From positions 1 through 64,000 of the forward strand of contig JACREU010000002.1 of assembly GCA_016212705.1 (NCBI GenBank): a stretch of DNA of 64,000 nt, read 5' to 3'. This DNA comes from Deltaproteobacteria bacterium (GTDB taxonomy: Bacteria > Desulfobacterota > GWC2-55-46). The notes beneath the pieces were generated by a model, which was given only the letters and a program-made list of their open reading frames with translations, had not been told where the DNA came from and did no database searches. The translations under genes and the position numbers were made by a program. Positions 1 through 9,317 of this stretch are shown here, piece after piece; position 1 is the stretch's first letter, and the number at the start of each line of letters is the position of its first letter.

Positions 1-156
1 GAGGGCGACGATAAAGGCGGTAGTCACGCCCATGGAGCGCCACTCCCTCTTCCTGACCGGTGCGATGAAGCTCATTATAAAAAAAAGGAAGAGGATGACG
101 TTTACTGCGACAAGCGTCCAGAGCCCGTAGGCGTATGAGAGGGAGTCTCCATGCAT
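1..156 (-). CDS. Isoprenylcysteine carboxyl methyltransferase (ICMT)-family membrane protein, N-terminal part (runs off window start)
   Basis: Reverse-strand ATG at 156; translation MHGDSLSYAYGLWTLVAVNVILFLFFIMSFIAPVRKREWRSMGVTTAFIVAL resembles the N-terminus of this family. Confidence 0.55.
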   Translation of the reverse strand, partial: MHGDSLSYAYGLWTLVAVNVILFLFFIMSFIAPVRKREWRSMGVTTAFIVAL

Positions 157-296
157 ATAAGCCTCTGATCTGTGGCTACCTCTAAAAATTGTTCTTTTCC
201 CTAGTCTCGAACGGAGCCTTTGTGGGGTAAATCCAATCTCAACCGTTCAATACGGATTTGCCCGTCCGGCAAGGACTGCGTTAATCAGGCTGCGCC

Positions 297-506
297 TTAG
301 TGGCACTTCGGCGGCGTCCCTTTCGGCTCCTTCAGTATCCTCTGCCACCATTTCTTGTCGGCTCCTTCATGCCGGAGCCCTTCCTTGACTTCGAATGTTT
401 CCTGGCAAGCCTTCGAGCAGAAGTAGTACGTCTCATGCTCCATGTGTGTCATGTAGGTTGCGTCCTTCTCCTCGACCTCCATGCCGCATACAGGGTCTTT
501 TGCCAT
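297..506 (-). CDS. YHS-domain (metal-binding) small protein
   Basis: MAKDPVCGMEVEEKDATYMTHMEHETYYFCSKACQETF matches the YHS signature; start at 506 preceded by AAGGAGG; the ORF-track start at 623 is too far upstream. Confidence 0.85.
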   Translation of the reverse strand: MAKDPVCGMEVEEKDATYMTHMEHETYYFCSKACQETFEVKEGLRHEGADKKWWQRILKEPKGTPPKCH

Positions 507-545
507 ATCGTCCTCCTTGCCTTGATGTGAGGGACTTACAATTCC

Positions 546-574
546 AGTATATTCTACGTTTTGTAGAAAGTCAA
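546..574 (-). promoter_or_regulatory. Candidate sigma70 promoter of the YHS gene with an inverted repeat in the spacer
   Basis: Reverse strand TTGACT-N17-TATACT; the spacer is TTCTAC-AAAAC-GTAGAA, a perfect 6-5-6 inverted repeat. Confidence 0.55.
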
Positions 575-746
575 ACTTGGGGCAAGCTCTTTGTATTTGC
601 TTAACTGATGAATAACACGCCAAGCCTTAAGACAGCCTTTAATGATTCAAGTCCCGAAGCTGTCTGTCGATAAGTGGGTATCTGTAAGCCCTTTTATTTT
701 AGGGCGTTATGCATATGATGTCGCTTAAGACAGTGCCCGAAAACCG

Positions 747-775
747 TTGACAAGACGCGTGGTTTCGGATATGTT
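747..775 (+). promoter_or_regulatory. Candidate sigma70 promoter for the pilus operon
   Basis: TTGACA (747-752) - 17 nt - TATGTT (770-775), about 40 nt before the start codon at 815. Confidence 0.5.
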
Positions 776-814
776 GCCGGAAAAGGCACTACTAACAGGA
801 ATGGCAGGCAAGGG

Positions 815-2518
815 ATGACCGTAGTAAAAAAGATCCAGCCCATGGGCGAGATACTCAAATCCAAGGGGCTACTGACGGATACCCAGCTCGAGGAGGTCCT
901 CCGCATCGGCAAGAGGACCAACACGAGGGTGGGAAAGGTCGTCGTAAACCTGGGCTACGCGACCGAAGAAGACATCGCGAACGCCCTTGCCGAGCAGTAC
1001 CAGATACCCGCAATCATCCTCTCCAACGCCATACTCGACCCCCAGATAATAAGGACCATCCCCGAAGCGGTCGCCAGAAGGCACATGGTCGTCCCGTTCG
1101 CCGTCGAGGGCGACGACCTCAAGGTCGCCATGCTCGACCCACTTAACGTCTTCGCCATAGACGAGATCAAACGCATAGCGAGAAAGAACATCGTCCCGCT
1201 CGTCACGACCGAGACAGAGGTCTTGAAGGCCATAAACCAGTACTACGGCATGGAGACCTCTCTCGATGAGATGATTAAGAAGATACAGTCTTCAGGCCTT
1301 GAGCTCCTTAAAGGCGAGGAGGACCTGCCGGAGAAGCTCGAAAAGATCGCGGGAGAGACCTCCGTCGTACAGCTCGTGAACCTCCTCATCTCCCGCGCCG
1401 TAGTAGACAACGCCTCCGACATACACATAGAGCCGGACGAAGACACGCTCCGAGTGCGCCTGCGCATAGACGGCGTCCTGACGGAGACGATAAACCTGCC
1501 GCTCAAAATTCACCCGGCGGTCATCTCAAGGGTAAAGATACTCGGCGAGCTCGACATCGCGGAAAAGAGGCTCCCGCAGGACGGCCGCTTCAAGACCAAA
1601 CTCGGCAACCGCGACATAGACATAAGGCTCTCGACGCTCCCCACTCTCTTCGGGGAAAAGGCCGTCCTCCGGCTTCTGGATAAGAGCTCTATCATACTCG
1701 AGTTCGAGCACTTGACGCCCATGCCCGACGTCCTCGACGTTTTAAGGCGCGTAATAAGGCGCCCCTACGGGCTAATACTCATCACCGGCCCCACCGGGAG
1801 CGGAAAGACCACTACCGCGTATACGCTTTTAAGCCTCCTGAATACCATCGACAAAAACATAGTCACCGTCGAGGACCCGGTAGAGTACCACCTTAAGAGG
1901 GTCAACCAGGTCCAGGTAAATGTAAAAGTCGGCATAACATTCGCCAGCGCGCTCCGCCATATACTCAGGCAGGACCCGGACATAGTGATGATAGGAGAGA
2001 TACGGGACAGGGAGACGGCCGAGATAGCCATACACGCCTCCTTGACCGGGCACCTCGTCATATCAACGGTGCACACAAACGACGCCGTCGGCACAATCTC
2101 AAGGCTCATGGACATGGGCATAGAGCCTTACCTCATTTCTTCAGCCTTGACGTGCGTCGTCGGACAGAGGCTGGTCAGGAAAGTCTGCAAGTCGTGCGCC
2201 GTAGCCTACGACCCGGACCCGCGCATGCTCACCGACCTCGGCGTTAAATTCACCGGCAACATCCCGCAGTTCTACAGGGGCGCCGGATGCCCGGCCTGCA
2301 AGGACACGGGCCTCAAAGGCAGGCTCGGCATCTACGAGGTCCTGCTCCTCGACGATGAAATCAAGTCCCTCATACTCGCAAAGGCGAACAGCAACCTGAT
2401 CCTCGAAGCCGCCAGGAAAAAAGGCTACAAGACGCTGCGCGTCCAGGGCGTAAGAGCGGTGGCCGGAGGATATACCACGGTAGAGGAGGTGCTCCAGGCT
2501 ACTCAGTCGATAGACTGA
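815..2518 (+). CDS. GspE/PilB/MshE-type secretion/pilus assembly ATPase with N-terminal MshEN-like domain
   Basis: Walker A GPTGSGKTTT, Asp box EDPVEYHL, Walker B IGEIRD, tetracysteine CKSC...CPAC; N-terminal MGEILKSKGLLTDTQLEEVL. Confidence 0.93.
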   Translation: MTVVKKIQPMGEILKSKGLLTDTQLEEVLRIGKRTNTRVGKVVVNLGYATEEDIANALAEQYQIPAIILSNAILDPQIIRTIPEAVARRHMVVPFAVEGDDLKVAMLDPLNVFAIDEIKRIARKNIVPLVTTETEVLKAINQYYGMETSLDEMIKKIQSSGLELLKGEEDLPEKLEKIAGETSVVQLVNLLISRAVVDNASDIHIEPDEDTLRVRLRIDGVLTETINLPLKIHPAVISRVKILGELDIAEKRLPQDGRFKTKLGNRDIDIRLSTLPTLFGEKAVLRLLDKSSIILEFEHLTPMPDVLDVLRRVIRRPYGLILITGPTGSGKTTTAYTLLSLLNTIDKNIVTVEDPVEYHLKRVNQVQVNVKVGITFASALRHILRQDPDIVMIGEIRDRETAEIAIHASLTGHLVISTVHTNDAVGTISRLMDMGIEPYLISSALTCVVGQRLVRKVCKSCAVAYDPDPRMLTDLGVKFTGNIPQFYRGAGCPACKDTGLKGRLGIYEVLLLDDEIKSLILAKANSNLILEAARKKGYKTLRVQGVRAVAGGYTTVEEVLQATQSID

Positions 2519-2606
2519 GGCTTGAAGAATATTGAGGGAACATTTACGAAAGAGACCCTGTCAATACTCCTTCAAACCGCAATCGATCGTCCGTAATCTG
2601 GAAAGT

Positions 2607-3827
2607 ATGCCTTCATTCCAGTACAGGGCAAGAGACAGGCAGGGCGTGCTTGTGGTGGGCAACATGGACGCCGCGAGCCGGACCGAGCTTGAGGCCTCGT
2701 TGGACAAGCTGGGGCTTATCCCATTAAGTGTCGCCGCCGGCGGGAGGAAGGCCGCGTTGCCTCCTTTTCTTGACGCGCTTTTTAAGGAAAAGGTCAAGGA
2801 GCGCGACATCATCCTCTTTTCCAGACAGCTTGCCACGCTCTTCGGGGCGGGCGTGCCGCTCACGAGGGCGCTCTTCACCCTCGAGCGCCAGATACAGTCA
2901 AAGGTGTTCGTCGAGGTAGTAAAGAGGATCCGGGAGGACGTCGAAGGCGGCTCGTCGTTCTCAGGCGCCATATCGAAGCACCCCAAGGTCTTCGGCGAGC
3001 TCTACGCGAACATGATAGAGGCGGGAGAGGCGGGCGGCATACTCGACAACGTGCTTGACAGGCTCGCCAACATGTCCGAGAAGAGCGCCGAGAACAAGGC
3101 GAAGGTCAAGGCCGCGACCCTCTATCCCAAGATAGTCATGGGCGCGATAGGCATCGCGATTGTGATCCTCATGAACTTCGTCATCCCCAAGTTCGCGAAG
3201 CTCTACGCGAGTTTCCAGGTAGAGTTGCCCCTGCCTACGAAGATACTCATCAAGGCCTCGAACGCCTTTACCTCTTACTGGTATCTTGCCATAGTGGTCG
3301 TCGCGGCGGCCGTCTTCGGGTGGAAGACGTATGCCGCGACAAAAGAGGGGAGGCGGACCCTGGACGCCGTCCGCCTCATGGTCCCGATATTCGGCCCGCT
3401 CCTCCTTAAATCCATGCTCTCGCGTTTTTCAAGGGTCCTCGGCGCGCTCTACAAGAGCGGGCTCCCGATACTGCAGTCTCTCGACATAGTATCGCGCGCC
3501 GTCGAGAACACGGTCCTCGCCGTCGAGATAAAGAAGATAGAGGACGAGGTGAGGGCCGGCAAGGGGCTCGCCGAGCCGATGTCAAAGGCCCCGCACTTCC
3601 CGCCCATGGTAGTGCAGATGGTGACCGTCGGCGAGGACACGGGCAATCTCGACCAGATGCTCGATAAGGTCGCCGAGTATTACGACGGCGAGGTCGACAA
3701 CACCATAAGGAACCTGACCACCACGCTCGAACCAATTCTCCTCGCCTTCATATTCGCCATAGTCCTCTTCATCGCGCTCGCGATATTCCTCCCGATGTGG
3801 GACATATTGAAGATAGTGAGGCGGTAG
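2607..3827 (+). CDS. GspF/PilC/MshG inner-membrane platform protein
   Basis: Two GspF repeats (FSRQLATLFGAGVPLTRAL; FSRVLGALYKSGLPILQSL); start taken at MPSFQYRARDRQG. Confidence 0.92.
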   Translation: MPSFQYRARDRQGVLVVGNMDAASRTELEASLDKLGLIPLSVAAGGRKAALPPFLDALFKEKVKERDIILFSRQLATLFGAGVPLTRALFTLERQIQSKVFVEVVKRIREDVEGGSSFSGAISKHPKVFGELYANMIEAGEAGGILDNVLDRLANMSEKSAENKAKVKAATLYPKIVMGAIGIAIVILMNFVIPKFAKLYASFQVELPLPTKILIKASNAFTSYWYLAIVVVAAAVFGWKTYAATKEGRRTLDAVRLMVPIFGPLLLKSMLSRFSRVLGALYKSGLPILQSLDIVSRAVENTVLAVEIKKIEDEVRAGKGLAEPMSKAPHFPPMVVQMVTVGEDTGNLDQMLDKVAEYYDGEVDNTIRNLTTTLEPILLAFIFAIVLFIALAIFLPMWDILKIVRR

Positions 3828-3828
3828 C

Positions 3829-4257
3829 GTGAAGAAGGCCGCGGAGGGCGCGTTGCGCTCTGAAGAAGGCCGGTCGGTAATCGAGGCGCTCCTTGTGGCC
3901 GTCCTCGTCGCCGTCTTCGTCCTCATAGCCGTTGACAGGTACTATTCGTCGATAAGGGCCGTCAGGGAGACGGCACTGCTCGTCGAGATGTCGAACTTAA
4001 GGAGCGCCTTCAGCTATTATCTAATGTTTAACGGAAAACCGCCGATATCGTTAAAAGAGCTGGTTGACAAGGGCGTTGACGCCTCGAAACGGGGGATAGA
4101 AGGGGCCGATTACAGGATAGTCATATCCGGAAAGTACGTCGAGACGATGACCCTGGACTCTGAAGGTTTTCCCATGGACCCGTTCGGGAACAGGTATTCG
4201 TATGACGCGTCTTCGGGGATGATCAGGTCGTCGACTCGCGGCTACGAGAGATGGTGA
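3829..4257 (+). CDS. Prepilin-like protein with non-canonical N-terminus
   Basis: GTG start; EEGR-SVIEALLVAVLVAVFVLIAVDRYY is a type IV pilin-like helix retaining Glu at +5 but with Arg at +1. Confidence 0.6.
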   Translation: MKKAAEGALRSEEGRSVIEALLVAVLVAVFVLIAVDRYYSSIRAVRETALLVEMSNLRSAFSYYLMFNGKPPISLKELVDKGVDASKRGIEGADYRIVISGKYVETMTLDSEGFPMDPFGNRYSYDASSGMIRSSTRGYERW

Positions 4258-4286
4258 GGCGTTTTTCACAAGGTAAAACAAATATA

Positions 4287-4315
4287 TTGACCGTTTTTTG
4301 GGGCTGTGTTATAGC
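4287..4315 (+). promoter_or_regulatory. Candidate sigma70 promoter for the major pilin gene
   Basis: TTGACC - 17 nt - TATAGC upstream of a strong RBS (AAAGGAGG) and the ATG at 4354. Confidence 0.45.
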
Positions 4316-4353
4316 TAATATCGAGCATATTCAATAATCAAAAGGAGGCAGGG

Positions 4354-4761
4354 ATGAGAGGGAATAAGGGTTTTACGCTTATAGAGCTTGTTATGGTCAT
4401 CGTCATTCTCGCGATACTCGCGGCAGTGGCTATTCCGAGGTTCGTGGACTTGCAGTCCGACGCGAGGCTCTCTACCGCCAAGGGCATAGGCGGGGCGATA
4501 TCAGGGGCAACGAACATACTGCACTCGCAGTTCCTGGTGCGGGGCACGGCGTACCAGCTCGGCACCACAGCGGGTTTTGCAAGCACGACCGCCGTTCTTT
4601 ATGACGCCAACATAGCCGGAGCTACCGTCACCGCCGCCGACAACGTCACCATGGCCGGCAACGCCGTCCTCATCACGATCGACATCGGCGGAAACCCTTA
4701 CACCATGACCTTCACAGGCGGCAACACGACCCTCTCCCCGAGGGTACAGTACAATTTCTAA
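4354..4761 (+). CDS. MshA-like type IV major pilin/prepilin
   Basis: MRGNKGFTLIELVMVIVILAILAAVAIPRFVDLQSDAR prepilin signature. Confidence 0.9.
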   Translation: MRGNKGFTLIELVMVIVILAILAAVAIPRFVDLQSDARLSTAKGIGGAISGATNILHSQFLVRGTAYQLGTTAGFASTTAVLYDANIAGATVTAADNVTMAGNAVLITIDIGGNPYTMTFTGGNTTLSPRVQYNF

Positions 4762-4785
4762 CCTCATCTGAGACGCATTTAAAAC

Positions 4786-4828
4786 GGACCCGTTATCGCC
4801 CTCTTAAGGAGAGTGGTAACGGGTCCTT
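4786..4828 (+). terminator. Candidate hairpin terminator after the pilin gene
   Basis: GGACCCGTTATC ... GGTAACGGGTCC inverted repeat followed by a short T-rich stretch. Confidence 0.5.
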
Positions 4829-4884
4829 CACTTTAGGAAGGTAAAATCGACGCCGCGAATGTCAGCGCGGCGTCCGGTCCCTTA

Positions 4885-7275
4885 ATGTTTTTTTTTGCCG
4901 CCATATACCTTGCCGCGCTCGCGTCATTATACTTCTCTCAGGCGCTCGGCGGCGCGTTTCTCCTCACGGAAAGGGACTTAGGCGTCTATTTCCTGCCTCC
5001 GAGGCATCTCTGGGTCGAGATACTAAAGAACGGTGAATTCCCGCTCTGGAACCCGTATTCGTACAGCGGCCACCCGCTCCTTGCGACGCTCCAGCCGGGC
5101 ATATTCTATCCCGTAAATATAATACTGCTCATATTCCCGTTCGACCTCGCGTTCAACTTATCCATTGTAGTCCACTTTTTTCTCGCCGGGATATTCACTT
5201 ACGCGCTCGTCCGGGAGCTTGGCGGCGGAAAGTGGGGCTCTCTCGCCTCGGCGGTCGCGTTCATGCTCGGAGGGTATCTCTTTTCCGCGCACAACGTGAT
5301 GTCCACGCTTTTTTCCGCCGCGTGGACGCCGCTTGCGGTATTCCTCTTCTTAAGGGCCTTGCGGCGCGCCTCGTTTGGCTACGCCGTTTTCACCGGCATA
5401 GTTATGACGGTTATGTTCACCGGCGGCGGGATTGAAGTCTTCCTCGGCACTTTCGGGCTCTTGTCCGTACTCGCTTTTTTCCCGGGCATCTTTGATTTTG
5501 ACGGCGCCGCGGCGAGGGCGAGTCTTGTCAAAAGGGCGGCCCTGCTTATTACAACAGCCGCTGTCTTCGTATCATTAGGGGCTGTGCAGTTATTCCCATT
5601 CATCGAGCTGGCGCGCCATTCGACGAGGGCAGGGGGGCTCTCCTTCTTTGAGGCGACGACGTGGTCGCTGGATGTCAAGGACTTCATCCAGTTCCTCATC
5701 CCAGACCCGTTCGGGTACGGCGTGAACGAGGATAAATACTGGGCCAACCAGAGCTGGCTTAAGACCATATACACCGGGGCAGTGCCTTTCGTGCTTTCCA
5801 TATTCTTTTTCATGAAGGCAAGGAGAAGGGCCGTGCCTTTCGTGCTTCTCGCCCTCGTTTTCTTGAGCCTCTCGATGGGCCGCAACTTCCTATTTTACCA
5901 GTACCTCCACGCATGGTCGCCTTTTTTTGACAAATTCAGGTATCCGGTAAAGTTCCTCTTCGCGCCGTTCCTCTTTATCTCCATCGCCGCGGGGCTTGGC
6001 TGTGATGCGCTCGTCGAGGCCGCCGGAAAACAGCGGAAGTCCGCGTTGAAAGTCATTTTTTTGCTCCTTGCGGCCGCCACACTCTCTGCCGCCGCATTCG
6101 GGTACCTGAGCTTCTCAGGCCAGGCGGTCAAGGCGTTCCTTGTGGATAGGGGAATAGACTATCCCGAGTACAACAGGGCTGAAATAAATATTTTCAACAC
6201 CAAGCGGCTCCTCGCCTTCTTCATTGTATTCTCTATCGGCCTGTACTTCGCGTACAGGTCAAAGGCCCTGCGGCTCCTCCCCTGGTTCGTCGTCGCAATG
6301 CTGTCAATAGACCTCTTTTTCGCGCACGAGGGCTACTACTTCTCGACAAAGAGTACGGCCTATTACGACAAGGGCAATGTGATGGGTTTCATGACCGGGC
6401 GGATGGCGGCGGAGGACAACGGGCTCTTCCGGGTATTCGTCACGCCGAAGACGATGGACGTGAACGTCGAGGTGAAGGACGCGGGAAAATTCGACAGCGA
6501 CGTCTTAAGGAAAATGGACCTCCACAAGGAGCGGCTGACCGGCTACAACCTCCTCTTCCGCGTATTCGACATAAACGGCGTCGAGGTGATGAAACGCGGG
6601 GACTATGCGAGCCTCTACGACATCATGTCCAGGCGGTCTTCGATAGACGAGACCAATATACCCTCTTTGCTGAACGTAAGATACGTGGTATCTATACCTG
6701 AGATAAGGTCAAAGCGATACAGGCTCGTAAAGGTCGTAGGCGCGCTTCCAGGCGCGACGGGCTTGGAGGCTGAGAGGGCCTTGAAGATTTATGAGAACCT
6801 CGACTTCGTGCCGCGCTTCAGTCTGGCCGCTGATTACAGGGTGATTACGAAGTCCGACGAGTTCGCCGCAACAATCTCCGGCAGAGGCTTCGACCCTAAA
6901 AAAACAGTCCTGCTTGAAGAAGAACCGTGGCCGGGCGGACAGGCCGAGGCACGCCCCATGCGGAACTGCAAAGTCGAAGTCGTAAGTTATAAGATGAACT
7001 CAATGGAGCTCCATACCGACTGCCCTGCGAGGTCCGTGCTTGTTGCTTCAGAGTCCTGGTATCCCGGCTGGAAGGCATTTGTAGACGGGAAGGAAGAGAG
7101 GATTTTAAAGGCCGACTACGTGCTCCGGGCCGTGCCGCTTGAGGGCGGAGCGCATGTCGTAAGGTTCGAGTACCGCCCAATGAGCTTTTACGCGGGCGCG
7201 TGGGTGAGCGTTGCCGCCGCCATGTCGCTCGTTGTATTCGGGATATTCCATTTTGCAAGGAAGAAAAGGGACTGA
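4885..7275 (+). CDS. YfhO-like polytopic membrane protein
   Basis: Many TM helices; N-terminal LTERDLGVYFLPPRHLWVEILKNGEFPLWNPYSYSGHPLLA and C-terminal ASESWYPGWKAFVDGKEERILKADYVLRAVPLEGGAHVVRFEYRP are YfhO-like. Confidence 0.8.
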   Translation: MFFFAAIYLAALASLYFSQALGGAFLLTERDLGVYFLPPRHLWVEILKNGEFPLWNPYSYSGHPLLATLQPGIFYPVNIILLIFPFDLAFNLSIVVHFFLAGIFTYALVRELGGGKWGSLASAVAFMLGGYLFSAHNVMSTLFSAAWTPLAVFLFLRALRRASFGYAVFTGIVMTVMFTGGGIEVFLGTFGLLSVLAFFPGIFDFDGAAARASLVKRAALLITTAAVFVSLGAVQLFPFIELARHSTRAGGLSFFEATTWSLDVKDFIQFLIPDPFGYGVNEDKYWANQSWLKTIYTGAVPFVLSIFFFMKARRRAVPFVLLALVFLSLSMGRNFLFYQYLHAWSPFFDKFRYPVKFLFAPFLFISIAAGLGCDALVEAAGKQRKSALKVIFLLLAAATLSAAAFGYLSFSGQAVKAFLVDRGIDYPEYNRAEINIFNTKRLLAFFIVFSIGLYFAYRSKALRLLPWFVVAMLSIDLFFAHEGYYFSTKSTAYYDKGNVMGFMTGRMAAEDNGLFRVFVTPKTMDVNVEVKDAGKFDSDVLRKMDLHKERLTGYNLLFRVFDINGVEVMKRGDYASLYDIMSRRSSIDETNIPSLLNVRYVVSIPEIRSKRYRLVKVVGALPGATGLEAERALKIYENLDFVPRFSLAADYRVITKSDEFAATISGRGFDPKKTVLLEEEPWPGGQAEARPMRNCKVEVVSYKMNSMELHTDCPARSVLVASESWYPGWKAFVDGKEERILKADYVLRAVPLEGGAHVVRFEYRPMSFYAGAWVSVAAAMSLVVFGIFHFARKKRD

Positions 7276-9317
7276 TGACTGACAAGAGGCCGGGACTTAA
7301 TCTCTTCATCATAAGCTTTTTGACGCTCTTCGGCGAGATGATGTTCATAAGGTACGTCTCCTCGAACATATACCTGCTGTCATACTACAAGAACGCGATT
7401 TTGATCGCCATATTCCTCGGGATCGGCATTGGTTTTCTCACGTCGAGGTCGAAGAGGAATTACATCGAGTTCATCCCCATAGCCTCGCTCGTACTTGTCA
7501 CCATCATCATCTATTTTAACGACTACCTCCGCATAGACCTCGACCACTCGCTCAAGGACGAGTCTATCTGGCCGGAGTTCTGGGCGAACACCAGGGCGCA
7601 GTCCGTCCCGATACTGGGCGTCCTCGTGTTCTTCTACGTCGCAATAGCGCTCTACTTCATCCCGCTCGGGCAGGAGACGATACGGGCCATGTCGGCGTTC
7701 AGGCCTTTGCGCGCCTATTCCATAAACGTAGCCGGGGCGCTCGCCGGCATTGTCCTCTTCGCCATCGCGGGGTGGCTCTGGACGACGCCTCTCGTCTGGT
7801 TCGCCGTCTTCCTCGTGCCGACGCTCTGGCTCAGCCGAAAGTATTCGAACAGAGTGGTCTTTTATCTCAACGCCGCCTCTATTATCATAACCCTCTTCCT
7901 CGTCTTTTCGGCCCACTTCGGCGCCGAGGTATGGTCCCCGTACAGCAGGATCAGGGTCTATCCGTTCTCGGCGCAACCGGGCTCCGGCTTCATCTCTACG
8001 ACGAACGGAAACCCGCAGGTCGGCTCCATGAACTTCGATCTCGTTTACAAAGGCCCGGAGGCGGCCCTCAACAAGGAGTCCCGCCGCATCTACGAAATAC
8101 CATATGACCTCGGCGCTCCAAAGACCGTCATGGTAGTCGGCGCGGGGGCGGGCAACGAGACGGCGATGGCGCTCCGGCAGGGCGCCTCCTACATAGACGC
8201 CGTCGAGATAGACCCTGTATTCATCACGCTCGGCTCTCATTTGTCCCCGCACAGGCCGTTTTTGGACGAAAGGGTCTCTGTCCACGTGGACGACGCGAGG
8301 GCCTTCTTCCACAAGACTAAGAAAAAATACGACCTTGTCGTCATAGGCTTCCTCGACTCCCAGTACCATCTCACGCACATGTCGAACATAAGGACCGAAA
8401 ACTTCGTCTACACCTACGAGAGCCTCAAACAGACGAAAGAGCTCCTGACCGGCGACGGCGTCCTCCAGCTCAACTACAACGCGCCCAGGCCTGACATGCG
8501 CGCGAAGCTCTATGAGATATTAAAAGACGTATACGGCGCAGACCTCGTCGTATACGCGCCGATCGGCCCGGTCTCCGGCAACATCTCCTACGTCGCTGGC
8601 CCCGGCGTGAGGGGCAAAAAGAAGGCGATCGAGGGGCTCCAGGAGATATCTTTCGGTACAATAGGGGCCCTGACGCTCCCCACCGACGACTGGCCGTTCC
8701 TCTATCTCGACGGGAAGAAGATACCGAGGGAGTACTGGTCGATGCTCCTCCTGGTGCCCGTCATCTCTTTCGCGCTCATAAGGGTCGTAGCAGGGCGTCA
8801 TGGGGCCTTCAGCCTCAAATTCTTCATGCTCGGGCTCGGGTTCATGCTCCTTGAGACAAAATCAATAACATCATTCGCGCTCCTTTTCGGCTCGACGGTG
8901 ACGGTCGTCTCCATAGTCATCGCGGCGATACTCTCATCCGTCCTCCTCGCCAACTTCATAATACACAGGTGGTACATGGAGTCCGTCATTGTCCCGTACC
9001 TGCTTATTTTCGCATCGCTCGCCGTCCTTTACTTCCTGCCCTTGAGTCTGTTTATCGGGCTCAACTGGACTGCAAAGCTCGCCGTATCGCTCCTCCTCAT
9101 TTCGGCCCCGATATTCTTCGCGTCGTTCGTCTTCGGCATATCCTTCGCCGGCTCGGAGAGGATGGACGTCGACATGGGCTCGAATATCTTCGGCGCGGTC
9201 GTCGGCGGTATGTCCGAGTACCTTTCGATGGCGATGGGCTTCAACGGGCTCTACGTCGTCAGCCTCGTAGCGTACGCGATCGCCTTTATAATAGACATTA
9301 AGGGGAGGAAGGCTTGA
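7275..9317 (+). CDS. Polytopic membrane protein with spermidine-synthase-like (SAM-binding) domain
   Basis: VMVVGAGAGNETAMALRQGASYIDAVEIDPVFITLG SAM-binding motif flanked by TM segments; start at MTDKRPGL overlaps the upstream stop. Confidence 0.75.
   Translation: MTDKRPGLNLFIISFLTLFGEMMFIRYVSSNIYLLSYYKNAILIAIFLGIGIGFLTSRSKRNYIEFIPIASLVLVTIIIYFNDYLRIDLDHSLKDESIWPEFWANTRAQSVPILGVLVFFYVAIALYFIPLGQETIRAMSAFRPLRAYSINVAGALAGIVLFAIAGWLWTTPLVWFAVFLVPTLWLSRKYSNRVVFYLNAASIIITLFLVFSAHFGAEVWSPYSRIRVYPFSAQPGSGFISTTNGNPQVGSMNFDLVYKGPEAALNKESRRIYEIPYDLGAPKTVMVVGAGAGNETAMALRQGASYIDAVEIDPVFITLGSHLSPHRPFLDERVSVHVDDARAFFHKTKKKYDLVVIGFLDSQYHLTHMSNIRTENFVYTYESLKQTKELLTGDGVLQLNYNAPRPDMRAKLYEILKDVYGADLVVYAPIGPVSGNISYVAGPGVRGKKKAIEGLQEISFGTIGALTLPTDDWPFLYLDGKKIPREYWSMLLLVPVISFALIRVVAGRHGAFSLKFFMLGLGFMLLETKSITSFALLFGSTVTVVSIVIAAILSSVLLANFIIHRWYMESVIVPYLLIFASLAVLYFLPLSLFIGLNWTAKLAVSLLLISAPIFFASFVFGISFAGSERMDVDMGSNIFGAVVGGMSEYLSMAMGFNGLYVVSLVAYAIAFIIDIKGRKA

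Noticed and set aside
7380-8378. 332-aa antisense ORF under the spermidine-synthase-like gene
   Set aside because: Arg/Asp/Glu-rich shadow translation with no recognisable family; sense strand is clearly coding.
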